From Caldisericum exile AZM16c01 (GTDB taxonomy: Bacteria; Caldisericota; Caldisericia; Caldisericales; Caldisericaceae): DNA of 64,000 nt. The DNA is taken from the NCBI RefSeq assembly GCF_000284335.1, contig NC_017096.1, positions 1,302,001-1,366,000 on the forward strand, read 5' to 3'. The position numbers were made by a program, and so were the translations under genes. Positions 8,599 to 17,136 of this stretch are shown here, piece by piece (within the stretch, counting starts at the first letter, position 1; each line of letters begins with the position of its first letter). The notes beneath the pieces are model-generated. The model did no database searches. It was given only the letters and a program-made list of their open reading frames with translations, and had not been told where the DNA came from.

Positions 8599-9354
8599 TT
8601 ACTGTCCACCAAAGTATTTGTTAATAAGGTCAACCCATTCTTGTGTTCCCTTAATCTCAGAGAGTGCTTTTTCAAGTTTTGATTTAAGTTCAGTATTACC
8701 TTTCTTTACGAAAAGCCCAGCCTCTTCTGAGACAAGTTCGCCTGTTACCTTAAAGTCTTGCTTTGTTGAATAATATGTTGCAACAGGTGTATCAATAACA
8801 ACTGCATCAATATTCCCATTCTGCAAATCGGTAATTGCAAGAACAACAGAGGTATATCTTCTTATATCTGCGTTTTTGATTTTGCCATCTGTAACTGCCT
8901 TGTCAATTGCTTCTTCTCCTGTTGTACCTTTTTGAACGCCAATTTTGTGGTTGCTTAAATCTTCAAAAGTTTTAGGTGTAAATGGCGAGTCTTTTTTAAC
9001 AAGGATTGATTGCCCTGTTGAAAGATACGGCACTGCATCTGCTTGTTGAAGTCTTTCATTAGTAATTGTTATGCATGCAGCACCTACATCAATCTTATCA
9101 GTTTGAAGGGAAGGGATGATTGTGTCAAAATCCATATTAACGATTTCAACCTTATCATAACCCATCTTCTTTCCCAAAAGCCTCATAAGGTCCAGGTCAA
9201 ACCCAACAAACTCCTTTGTTTTCTCGTCAACATACTCAAAAGGTGGATAATCTGCGGAAGTTCCAACCTTAAGAATACTCTCCTTTTTTGCGCAACCTGA
9301 AAAAAGCGGAAGGAAAAGCAAAACTACCACAAAAATAATTAATACTTTCTTCAT
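8599..9354 (-). CDS. amino-acid-binding lipoprotein (solute-binding family 3)
   Basis: A 251-residue type II periplasmic-binding protein that delivers a polar amino acid to the ABC importer encoded downstream. The signal peptide ends in LFSGC, a lipobox, so Cys20 should be lipidated and anchor the protein outside the membrane. The family 3 signature is GTSADYPPFEYVDEKTKEFVGFDLDL. First gene of the operon, with AGGAGG before ATG 9354 and a strong promoter upstream. The specific ligand (Gln, His, Arg or another) is not evident. Confidence 0.94.
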   Translation of the reverse strand: MKKVLIIFVVVLLFLPLFSGCAKKESILKVGTSADYPPFEYVDEKTKEFVGFDLDLMRLLGKKMGYDKVEIVNMDFDTIIPSLQTDKIDVGAACITITNERLQQADAVPYLSTGQSILVKKDSPFTPKTFEDLSNHKIGVQKGTTGEEAIDKAVTDGKIKNADIRRYTSVVLAITDLQNGNIDAVVIDTPVATYYSTKQDFKVTGELVSEEAGLFVKKGNTELKSKLEKALSEIKGTQEWVDLINKYFGGQ

Positions 9355-9379
9355 ATCTTACCTCCTTATTTTTGGAAAT

Positions 9380-9407
9380 ATTTTATACAAACTCTCATTC
9401 CTGTCAA
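9380..9407 (-). promoter_or_regulatory. promoter of the amino-acid ABC operon
   Basis: TTGACA (9407-9402), 16 bases, TAAAAT (9385-9380) on the minus strand. The leader of about 20 bases includes the GGAGG of the binding-protein gene. Confidence 0.75.
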
Positions 9408-9440
9408 TATATTGTAAAGGAAATGAAAAAAAATTTAAAA

Positions 9441-10049
9441 TTACTCTTGTTGAATTACTAACGTAATTTGATAAAAAAGATTGGTATCAATTGACTTGTC
9501 TTTGAGCGTATTTTCTACTACTTTAACAGTAGGTGTATTTTCAATTGTATTTAAAAATTCCGATACTTTATCACCCTTGACAGCAAAAACATATGTTCTA
9601 CTATTTTTGTCTGTGCTTTTAAGAGTTGCTATTTTTTTGAGTTCTTCCAGTAAAGAATTTACATTCCCATTGTCTATTTCAATTTTTATCGTATCTTCGA
9701 TAGGCTTTTGCATTATATCCATATTAGGTGCAACCTTAAATTGTCTTGTAATTTCGGTTTGTTTACTTACTAATTCCCTATTCAAAATGAAATTTCTTGA
9801 AAAAACAGCCCCAAAAACTATAACTAAAACGAGTGCAAATGCAAGGGAATATCTAAAGACTGCATGCCTTTTCTCAACAAGTCCCAATTTGCTTACAAAA
9901 TCGGGCGATTCAATTCGCAGTTCCCTTAACCCTTCCTTCATCTTTTTGAGATCTTCGTAATACGAAGCATACTCCTTGTCCTCAAGGAGTGGCTCAATTT
10001 CTTCTTTTCTTAGTTTACCATCAAGATACTCATTAATTTTTTCTTTCAT
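9441..10049 (-). CDS. putative anti-sigma factor, single-pass membrane protein
   Basis: A 202-residue protein with a cytoplasmic N-terminal region (about residues 1-65), one transmembrane helix (about 67-88, YSLAFALVLVIVFGAVF) and an extracytoplasmic domain. It follows an ECF sigma gene after 42 bases, the classical sigma/anti-sigma layout. The N-terminal MKEKINEYLDGKLRKEEIEPLLE resembles the short anti-sigma helix pair, but no zinc-binding HxxxCxxC is present. The outer domain is not recognised. Role is inferred from position and topology. Confidence 0.65.
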   Translation of the reverse strand: MKEKINEYLDGKLRKEEIEPLLEDKEYASYYEDLKKMKEGLRELRIESPDFVSKLGLVEKRHAVFRYSLAFALVLVIVFGAVFSRNFILNRELVSKQTEITRQFKVAPNMDIMQKPIEDTIKIEIDNGNVNSLLEELKKIATLKSTDKNSRTYVFAVKGDKVSEFLNTIENTPTVKVVENTLKDKSIDTNLFYQITLVIQQE

Positions 10050-10091
10050 CGCTAATTAGATACCTATTATAATAAAAAAGTTCCGTCATTT

Positions 10092-10616
10092 TTAAAAATA
10101 CCCCAAATCCTTCAAAATATTCCGTAATTTATCCCTTGCTCTATATAGCCGTGATTTTACGGTTCCCAAAGGCACACCTAAAATTTCAGAAACATCTTCA
10201 TAGGAAAGCCCTTCAACATCAACCAAGGTTATAATTTCTCTGTCCTCAGGGTCAATTTTTTCCATTGCTTGGTATAATAACTCCTTTGTTTCGTAATCCA
10301 ATATTTTTTCCTCTCCATTTTTAAATGTCACCAAGTCGTCTCTCAACTCTATGTTCTTGAATTTATTGTAATGCTTGTAAAGAATGTTTCTTGCAATGCG
10401 ATAAAGCCACGTTTTTATTGAAGATTCTCCTTTAAAATTCTTTATATATTTAAAGGCTGCTAAATACGTATCAACGACAACATCCTCTGCAAGTTCCTTA
10501 TCGTGGCACACCTGCATTACTGAATTAAATAAAAAGTCCTGTGTGGACCTTACAAGGATTTCTTTTGCAGTCCTGTCTCCTTTTTTAAGACTTTCAATTA
10601 ACTCACTCTCATTCAT
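10092..10616 (-). CDS. ECF-subfamily RNA polymerase sigma factor
   Basis: A 174-residue sigma-70 family protein of ECF size. Region 2 includes ELAEDVVVDTYLAAFKYIKNFKGESSIKTWLYRIARN (-10 recognition), and region 4 includes REIITLVDVEGLSYEDVSEILGVPLGTVKSRLYRARDKLR, a complete helix-turn-helix for -35 binding. It is transcribed away from plsY and followed by a probable anti-sigma factor. The regulon cannot be read from this window. Confidence 0.93.
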   Translation of the reverse strand: MNESELIESLKKGDRTAKEILVRSTQDFLFNSVMQVCHDKELAEDVVVDTYLAAFKYIKNFKGESSIKTWLYRIARNILYKHYNKFKNIELRDDLVTFKNGEEKILDYETKELLYQAMEKIDPEDREIITLVDVEGLSYEDVSEILGVPLGTVKSRLYRARDKLRNILKDLGYF

Positions 10617-10638
10617 TACTCAATCCTTATCAATTTGT

Positions 10639-10646
10639 ATTATAAT
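10639..10646. promoter_or_regulatory. shared palindromic -10 box of divergent promoters
   Basis: The octamer ATTATAAT is its own reverse complement. TATAAT reads to the right at 10641-10646, exactly six bases before the plsY ATG, and to the left at 10644-10639, 23 bases before the sigma gene ATG. Neither direction has a strong -35 box. Confidence 0.55.
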
Positions 10647-10652
10647 GAAAAT

Positions 10653-11270
10653 ATGAAAATTTTATTCAGTTTTTTAGTTGCATATATATTCGGCTCATTT
10701 CCATCTGCATACATTATTACGAAACTGAAAAAGGGGATCGATATTCGTGAAATTGGCACCAAAAATATGGGAACAGGCAATGTATTTCACCATGTAGGAA
10801 AAATTGAAGGACTTACAGTTCTTTTCTTGGACATTCTTAAAGGAAGCATACCAATTATCATTGCAATTTATATTTTCAAACTTCCTTATTATGTTGCCGC
10901 TATCTCTGGAATATTTGCAGTTTTAGGGCATGTGTTTCCCATCTTTCTTAAGTTTAGAGGTGGAAGGGGGGCTGCAACAACATTGGGCGTTACCCTTACC
11001 ATCATTTTCTCTTATCTTGAATTAAAAAGCCTTTATGTATTTATACCAATCCTCATAATCTACCTTACACTTATCACAATGACAAAATCTCAGGTTATAA
11101 GTCTATTTTTCCTGTTTCCCGTGTATCCGTTTTTGATATTTTTGGCAACAAACGACTTGAAACTATTTCTTGTAAATATTGTCTTTACAATAATGGTTGA
11201 ATTTTTTGGATTTCCAAACTTTAAAAGAGAATTTAATAACCTTATTACTTCGAAAAGAGGTTCATTATGA
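10653..11270 (+). CDS. plsY: acyl-phosphate:glycerol-3-phosphate acyltransferase
   Basis: A 205-residue integral membrane enzyme that acylates glycerol-3-phosphate from acyl-phosphate, the first step of phospholipid synthesis. The PlsY signatures are FGSFPSAYI (about residues 13-21), IGTKNMGTGNVFHHVGK (40s to 50s, the phosphate-binding loop, here GTKN rather than the usual GSGN), and FRGGRGAATTLG near residue 105. I place the start at ATG 10653 because TATAAT ends six bases before it; the frame is open further upstream but that start would lie above the promoter. It opens a five-gene operon with 4-bp overlaps. Confidence 0.93.
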   Translation: MKILFSFLVAYIFGSFPSAYIITKLKKGIDIREIGTKNMGTGNVFHHVGKIEGLTVLFLDILKGSIPIIIAIYIFKLPYYVAAISGIFAVLGHVFPIFLKFRGGRGAATTLGVTLTIIFSYLELKSLYVFIPILIIYLTLITMTKSQVISLFFLFPVYPFLIFLATNDLKLFLVNIVFTIMVEFFGFPNFKREFNNLITSKRGSL

Positions 11271-12514
11271 AGAAAAAAGATACCGGTAAATTAATCAGTT
11301 TATTTTTACTTGTATTGTTTGTTGTTGGATTAACGGGGGGACTAATTTACCTTAGGACGAAAGAAGCGGAAACCTCTTCTGTGAATGTATACTTCTATGA
11401 CCCTATTCCAAAAGAACTTGTTCCCGTGAAAGAAAATTTCTCAGGATCCGTTGAAAGTATTGCAAAACAAGTTTTTGAAACTTTGAAATCTCCGCAACTT
11501 TTGACATATTTTCCCACAATACCAAAGGAACTTTCTTTGGATTTTGCAAAATTTCAAGATGGCACGCTTACAATTAACATTGTTACAAATGGAGCAAAGA
11601 AAACAGTAAAAGAAGAGTACATAGCATTTTTAAGTCTTGCAAACTCTCTTAAATCAATAAAAGGAGTAAATAGCCTAAAAATTCTTGTGGATTCAAAAGA
11701 AAGTAATGTTTTTTTACGATATGTAAATATAAATGAAACTTTATCACACCTTACTTCTTCACTTCCAAAATTTAGGACAGTATATCTATACTTCCTCACG
11801 CCTGATTTAAATTACCAGGCTGTTGAGAAAAGAGAAATTCTTGATTCGGATAAAGGAGAGGTGCTTGCAATGGAGATTCTTAACGAACTCTCATATGGCT
11901 CGAAAATTGGACTTGTAAGTTTATTGAAACCTGAATATGTTAAAAGCATTGAGCTAAAGTCAGGTGGACTTGCCATTGTAAACTTTTCAAATATTATTAA
12001 TGAATTGTCTTTGGGTAGTTCTACTTCAAATCTCTTTGTGCTAACTATTGTAAATTCCTTAACAAATATTGGGGATATAAGAAAGGTTTCGTTTGAAATA
12101 GACGGAAATAAAGTTGATACACTTTTTGGCGCAGTAGATGTAAGTATGCCGATTGCAAGGTTCAATGCATTGCCGAACATGTCTTTTATGATTCTATATT
12201 ATGTATCGTTCATAAATGAAAATCCTGTTTACATTCCTGTTGCGATACCAACAAAAACAATTAACCTAACAAAAGTGTTTGAAGAATTAAAAAAACCAAA
12301 GAACAATTTGCAGACATATCTAAGCGATATAGATATCACAAAAATTGAGGTAAAAAATTACACTCTAAAAATTTCGCTTACCTCAAAAAGAGTTTTGTCC
12401 GCAGATGAAATTGATTACATTAAAAATCAGGTATTCTTAACTGCAATGGAAATTCCGAACATCAATACCCTCGATTTAACAATAGGAGAGGAGGGATTTT
12501 TGCTTACAAGATGA
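11267..12514 (+). CDS. GerMN-domain membrane-anchored protein
   Basis: A 415-residue protein with one N-terminal transmembrane anchor (residues about 11-28) and extracytoplasmic domains. A first GerMN-like unit starts at VNVYFYDPIPKELVPVK and a clearer second one at RTVYLYFLTPDLNYQAVEKRE, continuing to NSLTNIGDIRKVSFEIDGNKVDTLFG. GerMN domains occur in the sporulation protein GerM and in LpqB-like proteins, where they are thought to bind cell-wall or protein partners; no enzyme activity is known. There is no sign of sporulation genes here. It overlaps plsY and the amidohydrolase by 4 bp each. Confidence 0.75.
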   Translation: MKKKDTGKLISLFLLVLFVVGLTGGLIYLRTKEAETSSVNVYFYDPIPKELVPVKENFSGSVESIAKQVFETLKSPQLLTYFPTIPKELSLDFAKFQDGTLTINIVTNGAKKTVKEEYIAFLSLANSLKSIKGVNSLKILVDSKESNVFLRYVNINETLSHLTSSLPKFRTVYLYFLTPDLNYQAVEKREILDSDKGEVLAMEILNELSYGSKIGLVSLLKPEYVKSIELKSGGLAIVNFSNIINELSLGSSTSNLFVLTIVNSLTNIGDIRKVSFEIDGNKVDTLFGAVDVSMPIARFNALPNMSFMILYYVSFINENPVYIPVAIPTKTINLTKVFEELKKPKNNLQTYLSDIDITKIEVKNYTLKISLTSKRVLSADEIDYIKNQVFLTAMEIPNINTLDLTIGEEGFLLTR

Positions 12515-13923
12515 AAATAAAAGCAAAAGGAGTTTATTTAGATGGAAGGATTTTGAAAGACTACGGATTGTATGTTATAGGCAACTACATAAAGGAAATT
12601 TTACCGAATAGCGAGATTGGTAATGACCCTGATACAACTTCTTTGGACGGTTTTGTTTACCCTGCATTTATCGAATCGCATGCGCATATTGGCGAAATAG
12701 CAAATACACTTGGACATATAAATGGTGAAAATATGTCGTTTGAAGATATTGTTTTAACAGTTTCAGGTCGTGATGTATCATTCATATTCAACGTTAACTT
12801 CAATAAACTTACAAAAGAGCAATTCAAATATCTATTTACACTCAACAAAAAAATTTATATGCAAAGTAAGGACGAACACTCTACATTCGTGTCAAAGAAA
12901 TTTCTAAAGAGCGCTTCTATTAATTACGAGTTAATTGATAAAGACTCGCTTGAATTTCTTAACGATGAATTTATTGGTATTTTCAAGGATAGTGCTATAA
13001 ACCATGTAAAACATCTAAAAGAAATTAAGATCGATGACCATATACTATCACAGGTTGAGGAATATTTCCTTTCGCGTGGAATTGTAACTGTCACAAACTT
13101 TGATTTTTATATGAAAGACTACCTAAAGGATAGAATTATTAGGGTAGTGCAAGGCATTCAAAAAGAGTACCTTGATGAAGCAATAAAAGAGGGCATAAAA
13201 ACTGGACTTGGTGATAACAATTTTATTTATGGACCGTTAAAAATATTTCTAGACGGATCCCTTGGCTCACAAACCGCAAAGATGCTTAATGATTTTCCAT
13301 TTAAAGGACTCCTTCTTATGGAGGAGTTAGAATTTGAAGAAATTGTAAAGAGAGCAAATGAAAATGGAATTTTCGTTGCAGTTCATGCAATTGGAAGTGA
13401 GGCGGTACACATTGCCTTAAGGGTGTTTAGCAAATACAAAAATTTGACTTGTATGAATCGTATTGAGCATCTGCAGTTCATTGATCCTAATGACTTGTTC
13501 CTTTTGAAAGAAACACCATTTATTCCGTCGATGCAGCCAATTCATGCAAAAGGAGACGTTGAATTATATAAAAAATATATGGAAGGTTTTCACTATGCAT
13601 ACGCATTTAATACAGTTCTTAATGCAAAGGGATTCTTAATTTTTGGCTCCGATGCACCTGTTGAAGATGCTTCAATTTTTGAAGGTATAAATGCATCAGT
13701 AAAACATCCAATTATTGAAAGTGAAAGCATTCCACACAACAAGGCTTTAAAGGCATACACAGAGTGGGGAGGAGCATACAATTATGTTCCAAACAGAGGA
13801 AGTATTTCAAAAGGAAAACTTGCCGACTTTGTAATTTTGAAAAATGAAATTTCTGAGGATAATTTATTAACAAATGAAATAGTAGCAGTTTTTAGGGGAG
13901 GGGACATTGTATGGACGAAATAG
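12511..13923 (+). CDS. amidohydrolase family protein (YtcJ-like)
   Basis: A 470-residue metal-dependent hydrolase of the amidohydrolase superfamily, shorter than typical YtcJ proteins. The motif SHAHIGE near residue 52 supplies two metal-binding His, DGSLGSQTA lies mid-protein, HAIGSEAV and RIEHLQ supply further His residues, and GSDAPVED supplies the catalytic Asp. The C-terminal GKLADFVIL strand is the usual small beta domain. The substrate is unknown. It overlaps its neighbours by 4 and 13 bp in the plsY operon, which links it to no obvious pathway. Confidence 0.85.
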   Translation: MKIKAKGVYLDGRILKDYGLYVIGNYIKEILPNSEIGNDPDTTSLDGFVYPAFIESHAHIGEIANTLGHINGENMSFEDIVLTVSGRDVSFIFNVNFNKLTKEQFKYLFTLNKKIYMQSKDEHSTFVSKKFLKSASINYELIDKDSLEFLNDEFIGIFKDSAINHVKHLKEIKIDDHILSQVEEYFLSRGIVTVTNFDFYMKDYLKDRIIRVVQGIQKEYLDEAIKEGIKTGLGDNNFIYGPLKIFLDGSLGSQTAKMLNDFPFKGLLLMEELEFEEIVKRANENGIFVAVHAIGSEAVHIALRVFSKYKNLTCMNRIEHLQFIDPNDLFLLKETPFIPSMQPIHAKGDVELYKKYMEGFHYAYAFNTVLNAKGFLIFGSDAPVEDASIFEGINASVKHPIIESESIPHNKALKAYTEWGGAYNYVPNRGSISKGKLADFVILKNEISEDNLLTNEIVAVFRGGDIVWTK

Positions 13924-15401
13924 AAACAAAGGTGCTTGCAACAATTACAAAGGATAAATACCTTCTTACAAGGGGGCTTGCAGAAGGCCTCGAAAAAGAA
14001 CTGTTTGAAATGTCTGAAGCGAGGACTTTGTTTGAATATATAGTCTCAAAATACTCAAAAAATGCAGCACAAATTGATATTGATCTTCTAAAAGAAACTC
14101 TACGTGAAGACGGGTTTCTTACCACAAAAATGCAGGAACTTATAAACACAATACAAAAAGAAGATCCACTTACCCTTGAAGGTTTATTTACATATACGGA
14201 AACTTTAAAAAGACGGCTTGCCGAGAAAACCCTTATAAATATAGCAAAAAAGATTGAAAGCTACGTTGAATCAAAGGCAAAAAAGGAAGATCTTGTAGAA
14301 TTTACGGGAAATATAATTGGGGAATTAAGAGAAATCATAACAGGAAAAGCAAAAAGAAAAATCTTGCCTCTTCGAAGCTATCTTATTAGATTCACTGCAG
14401 AACTTGAAGGAAGAACAGAAAATATAAATCCAATTCTTGGATATTCTCTTGAACCATTTTCATGCCTAAACGAGACACTATCTGGAGCACGAAGAGGGTT
14501 TTATTATGCACTTGCCGGAGCGCCACGCAGAGGCAAAACAAATTTTATGCTCAAACTTGCAACCTCTATAGCAATGAATGAAAAAATCCCAGTGCTGTAT
14601 TACTCCTGGGAGCAGACCGAAAGAGTCTTATTTTTAAGAGTATTATCGCAGGAAACCTTAATTCCACCTTATCTTCTTGAAACAGAAAGAATTTTCGACG
14701 ACCCAGATCTATCGGAGCGGTTTAACCAGGGATACGCAAAGGTAGAGCAGTTTATGAACTATATGTATCTTGTCGAAGGGAGAAGAGAAGATACAATAAA
14801 CAAGATAAGAAGCCACGCACTATCGATAATGCAGGAAAATAACACAGACAAAATTGCAATATTTATCGATTACTTACAAAAAGTGCCAACAAATATACTC
14901 TACCAAGACCTTGCTCAGCAAGTTGATGAGGTCTCAGGAGGTATTGCTAACCTGTCAACGGAATTAAACGCACCAATATTCGCAATTTCATCTTTTGATA
15001 AAGAAGGGGCGAAACTTGACACGGAAGAAAGCAAAACTCGTCCAACAATGTTTAATTGCACTGGTGGTGGCGATATTGAATACGATGCAGACGTTGCAAT
15101 GGTTATAACAAAGGATTTTAAAGATACAAATGTCCTATATGAAAAAATCTACAATGCTTCAAAAGAAGGTCGTATCGATCCCAATAGAATCCCCCATTTT
15201 GATATTTTAAATCTTTACGTTGATAAGAATAGAGATGCCCCCTTCGGTGGAAACATAATAATTCAATACTTATTCCTTATTGAGGATAATACGCTTGTAG
15301 AAATTGGATACAAAGATATAGGAGAAGAACGCACTTATGCAAAAATTTCGAAGATATTCGAGTGGATGCTTGAAAACGGTTATCTTGTTAATATGAGATG
15401 A
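13911..15401 (+). CDS. DnaB-like helicase/ATPase
   Basis: A 496-residue RecA-fold ATPase related to the replicative helicase DnaB. Residues 1-140 are helical, similar in layout to the DnaB N-terminal domain, though divergent. Walker A is GAPRRGKT (203-210) in place of the usual GRPGMGKT. Walker B is IAIFIDYLQKVP, the sensor is ISSFDKEG, and the late motif GGGDIEYDADVAMVI parallels the DnaB GxIEQDADVVxFL motif. It could be the genome's own DnaB or a paralogue. Its place in a lipid/amidohydrolase operon with 4-13 bp overlaps is unusual. Confidence 0.78.
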   Translation: MDEIETKVLATITKDKYLLTRGLAEGLEKELFEMSEARTLFEYIVSKYSKNAAQIDIDLLKETLREDGFLTTKMQELINTIQKEDPLTLEGLFTYTETLKRRLAEKTLINIAKKIESYVESKAKKEDLVEFTGNIIGELREIITGKAKRKILPLRSYLIRFTAELEGRTENINPILGYSLEPFSCLNETLSGARRGFYYALAGAPRRGKTNFMLKLATSIAMNEKIPVLYYSWEQTERVLFLRVLSQETLIPPYLLETERIFDDPDLSERFNQGYAKVEQFMNYMYLVEGRREDTINKIRSHALSIMQENNTDKIAIFIDYLQKVPTNILYQDLAQQVDEVSGGIANLSTELNAPIFAISSFDKEGAKLDTEESKTRPTMFNCTGGGDIEYDADVAMVITKDFKDTNVLYEKIYNASKEGRIDPNRIPHFDILNLYVDKNRDAPFGGNIIIQYLFLIEDNTLVEIGYKDIGEERTYAKISKIFEWMLENGYLVNMR

Positions 15402-16165
15402 AAATAGCACTTATAATAATCGGAGACGAAATCCTAGACGGTCTTCGAGAGGATGAAAATTTTAAGGTTGCAAGAAAGAATTTGAAAAATGTTCACATAA
15501 GATTTGACCAACTTCTTTTTGTAAGAGACAATCTTCTCGATTTGAAGAGGGTTTTGAATTTCACAAAAGACTACTTTGATGTGGTAATAACATCAGGTGG
15601 GTTAGGCTTAACACCCGACGATATAACACTTAAGGCATTTTCTGAAGCCTTTAATGTACCACTTGTTAAAAGCAAAGAAAAAAGAGAAATTGTTAAGAAG
15701 AACATCGAAAGGGTGAATGCGATTCAATATATTGATCTCATAGATGAACTCTCAGAAGGTCTTTTGGGAAGTATGCCTATAGAGAATCCAACTGGTGTTG
15801 CCGCAGGTGAAAAAATAAAAATTGGAAATACTACCTTTTATATCCTCCCTGGCGTCCCAAGAGAGTTTGAAGCAATGATAAAAATTGTTGTAAGCGATTT
15901 AAATTTTGCACCTGAAAATAGTGTCGTTAAAGTTATCTACGAAGTAGATGAAAAGGAAGCACGCCTAATAAAGGTCTTGAGAGCAATTGAAAGCAATTTT
16001 AATGTAAAGACTGCATCTTATCCTCCAATACATCTGGAAGAGAAGTTAAGAATAATTCTTTACGGTAAGAACGGCCTATTGAATGAAGCAAAAGAATACT
16101 TTGAAAGCACATTAAAAAATGCTAAAATTACCTTTAAAGAAATTAGCCCCAGCCACACCTCATAA
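15398..16165 (+). CDS. CinA-like molybdopterin-binding-fold protein
   Basis: A 255-residue protein carrying the MoCF/CinA N-terminal domain: LIIIGDEILDGLREDEN at the start, TSGGLGLTPDDIT near residue 65-80 and PTGVAAG later. It lacks the C-terminal PncC deamidase domain of full CinA. Such stand-alone proteins are related to nicotinamide-nucleotide pyrophosphatases, but function here is not established. It overlaps the DnaB-like gene by 4 bp and ends the operon. The last six codons (SPSHTS) lie inside a palindromic repeat, which may have replaced the original C-terminus. Confidence 0.82.
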   Translation: MKIALIIIGDEILDGLREDENFKVARKNLKNVHIRFDQLLFVRDNLLDLKRVLNFTKDYFDVVITSGGLGLTPDDITLKAFSEAFNVPLVKSKEKREIVKKNIERVNAIQYIDLIDELSEGLLGSMPIENPTGVAAGEKIKIGNTTFYILPGVPREFEAMIKIVVSDLNFAPENSVVKVIYEVDEKEARLIKVLRAIESNFNVKTASYPPIHLEEKLRIILYGKNGLLNEAKEYFESTLKNAKITFKEISPSHTS

Positions 16166-16238
16166 CCCCCACCTCAAAAAGAGGCATTTGGGGTATCTTC
16201 CCCCAAAAAAGAGGGAATGTTTGAGGTTGTAGCCAGGG
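16147..16238. repeat. MITE-like element at the 3' end of the cinA-like gene
   Basis: CCCCAGCCACACCTC at 16147-16161 is an imperfect inverted copy of GAGGTTGTAGCCAGGG at 16223-16238. The interior holds small hairpins (CCTC/GAGG and GGGG/CCCC). The 92-bp element covers the stop codon of the upstream gene and may also serve as its terminator. Confidence 0.5.
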
Positions 16239-16258
16239 TAAAAGTATTTTACAGAAAA

Positions 16259-16287
16259 TTTCAAAATTTGCAATCTCTTTTTATAAT
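16259..16287 (+). promoter_or_regulatory. promoter of ispE, leaderless
   Basis: TTTCAA (16259-16264), 17 bases, TATAAT (16282-16287). Six bases separate the -10 box from ATG 16294, so transcription should begin at the A of the start codon. A second ATG at 16288 abuts the -10 box and cannot be in the transcript. Confidence 0.7.
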
Positions 16288-16293
16288 ATGACT

Positions 16294-17136
16294 ATGGAAG
16301 CAAAAGCATATGCAAAGTTAAATTTAACACTTGAAATTACGGGTGAATTAGGTGAATACCACACCATTGAATCTGTATTTCAGAAAATAAGTCTTTTTGA
16401 TGTTGTTTCAGTCAAATTGGGAAAATCAGATTCAATAATATTCTCGGAGTCCATTAGAAATATTACTTCAACTGTTCACAAAGCGCTTGAATTGTTTAAG
16501 AAAAAGGCAAACGTGAAAGAAAATTTCGAGATCTATGTGAAGAAAAATATCCCAATGGGTAGTGGACTTGGAGGCGGAAGTGCAGATGGCGCAATAACAC
16601 TACTTCTCCTTAATGCTATGTTCAAAAATATCCTTTCAAAAAGTGATCTCTACGAAATAGCAAAGGAAGTCGGTTCCGATGTGCCATTCTTTCTCGATTC
16701 AAACACAGCATGGGTTAAGGGTATCGGTGATATTGTGCAAGAATTGCCAAACCTAAAAGAGTTATATTTTGTTTTGGTTCATCCAAAATTTCACTTCAAG
16801 ACAAAAGAAATGTATGCTATGTTTCATGATTATGGAAAATACTCAGATGGAACAAGGACATTAACTTTAGTTGAATTAATTAAAAAAGGAAATTACACAG
16901 CAAAAGACATTGATAAACTTTGCTATAACGATTTTGAAATGATGCTTTTAGAGAAATCCGAAAAGTTCGTTGAATTTAAGAATATTCTTGAAACAATTGC
17001 GGAAGTAAAATTTCACCTTACAGGATCAGGGTCTACTGTGTTTGCAATCTTTGATACAAAAAAGGAGGCGGAAAAAGTTAAAAACACTCTTGATAAAATG
17101 AAATTCAACACGGACCTTGTAAGTTCTAATATATAA
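16294..17136 (+). CDS. ispE: 4-diphosphocytidyl-2-C-methyl-D-erythritol kinase
   Basis: A GHMP kinase of 280 residues that phosphorylates CDP-methylerythritol in the MEP isoprenoid pathway. The N-terminal AYAKLNLTLEI, the ATP-binding PMGSGLGGGSADGA near residue 90, VGSDVPFF and the C-terminal LTGSGSTVFAIF are the standard IspE motifs. The start at 16294 rather than 16288 is set by the TATAAT box six bases upstream; there is no Shine-Dalgarno. It stands alone between the repeat at the end of the previous operon and the convergent photolyase. Confidence 0.94.
   Translation: MEAKAYAKLNLTLEITGELGEYHTIESVFQKISLFDVVSVKLGKSDSIIFSESIRNITSTVHKALELFKKKANVKENFEIYVKKNIPMGSGLGGGSADGAITLLLLNAMFKNILSKSDLYEIAKEVGSDVPFFLDSNTAWVKGIGDIVQELPNLKELYFVLVHPKFHFKTKEMYAMFHDYGKYSDGTRTLTLVELIKKGNYTAKDIDKLCYNDFEMMLLEKSEKFVEFKNILETIAEVKFHLTGSGSTVFAIFDTKKEAEKVKNTLDKMKFNTDLVSSNI

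Noticed and set aside
9481-9960. 159-codon plus-strand frame opposite the anti-sigma gene
   Set aside because: Antisense shadow; Ser/Thr/Leu-rich with no ribosome site, promoter or recognisable motif.
11267-12514. Evidence for sporulation from the GerMN domain
   Set aside because: GerMN domains are found in many non-sporulating bacteria, and no other spore gene is seen here.
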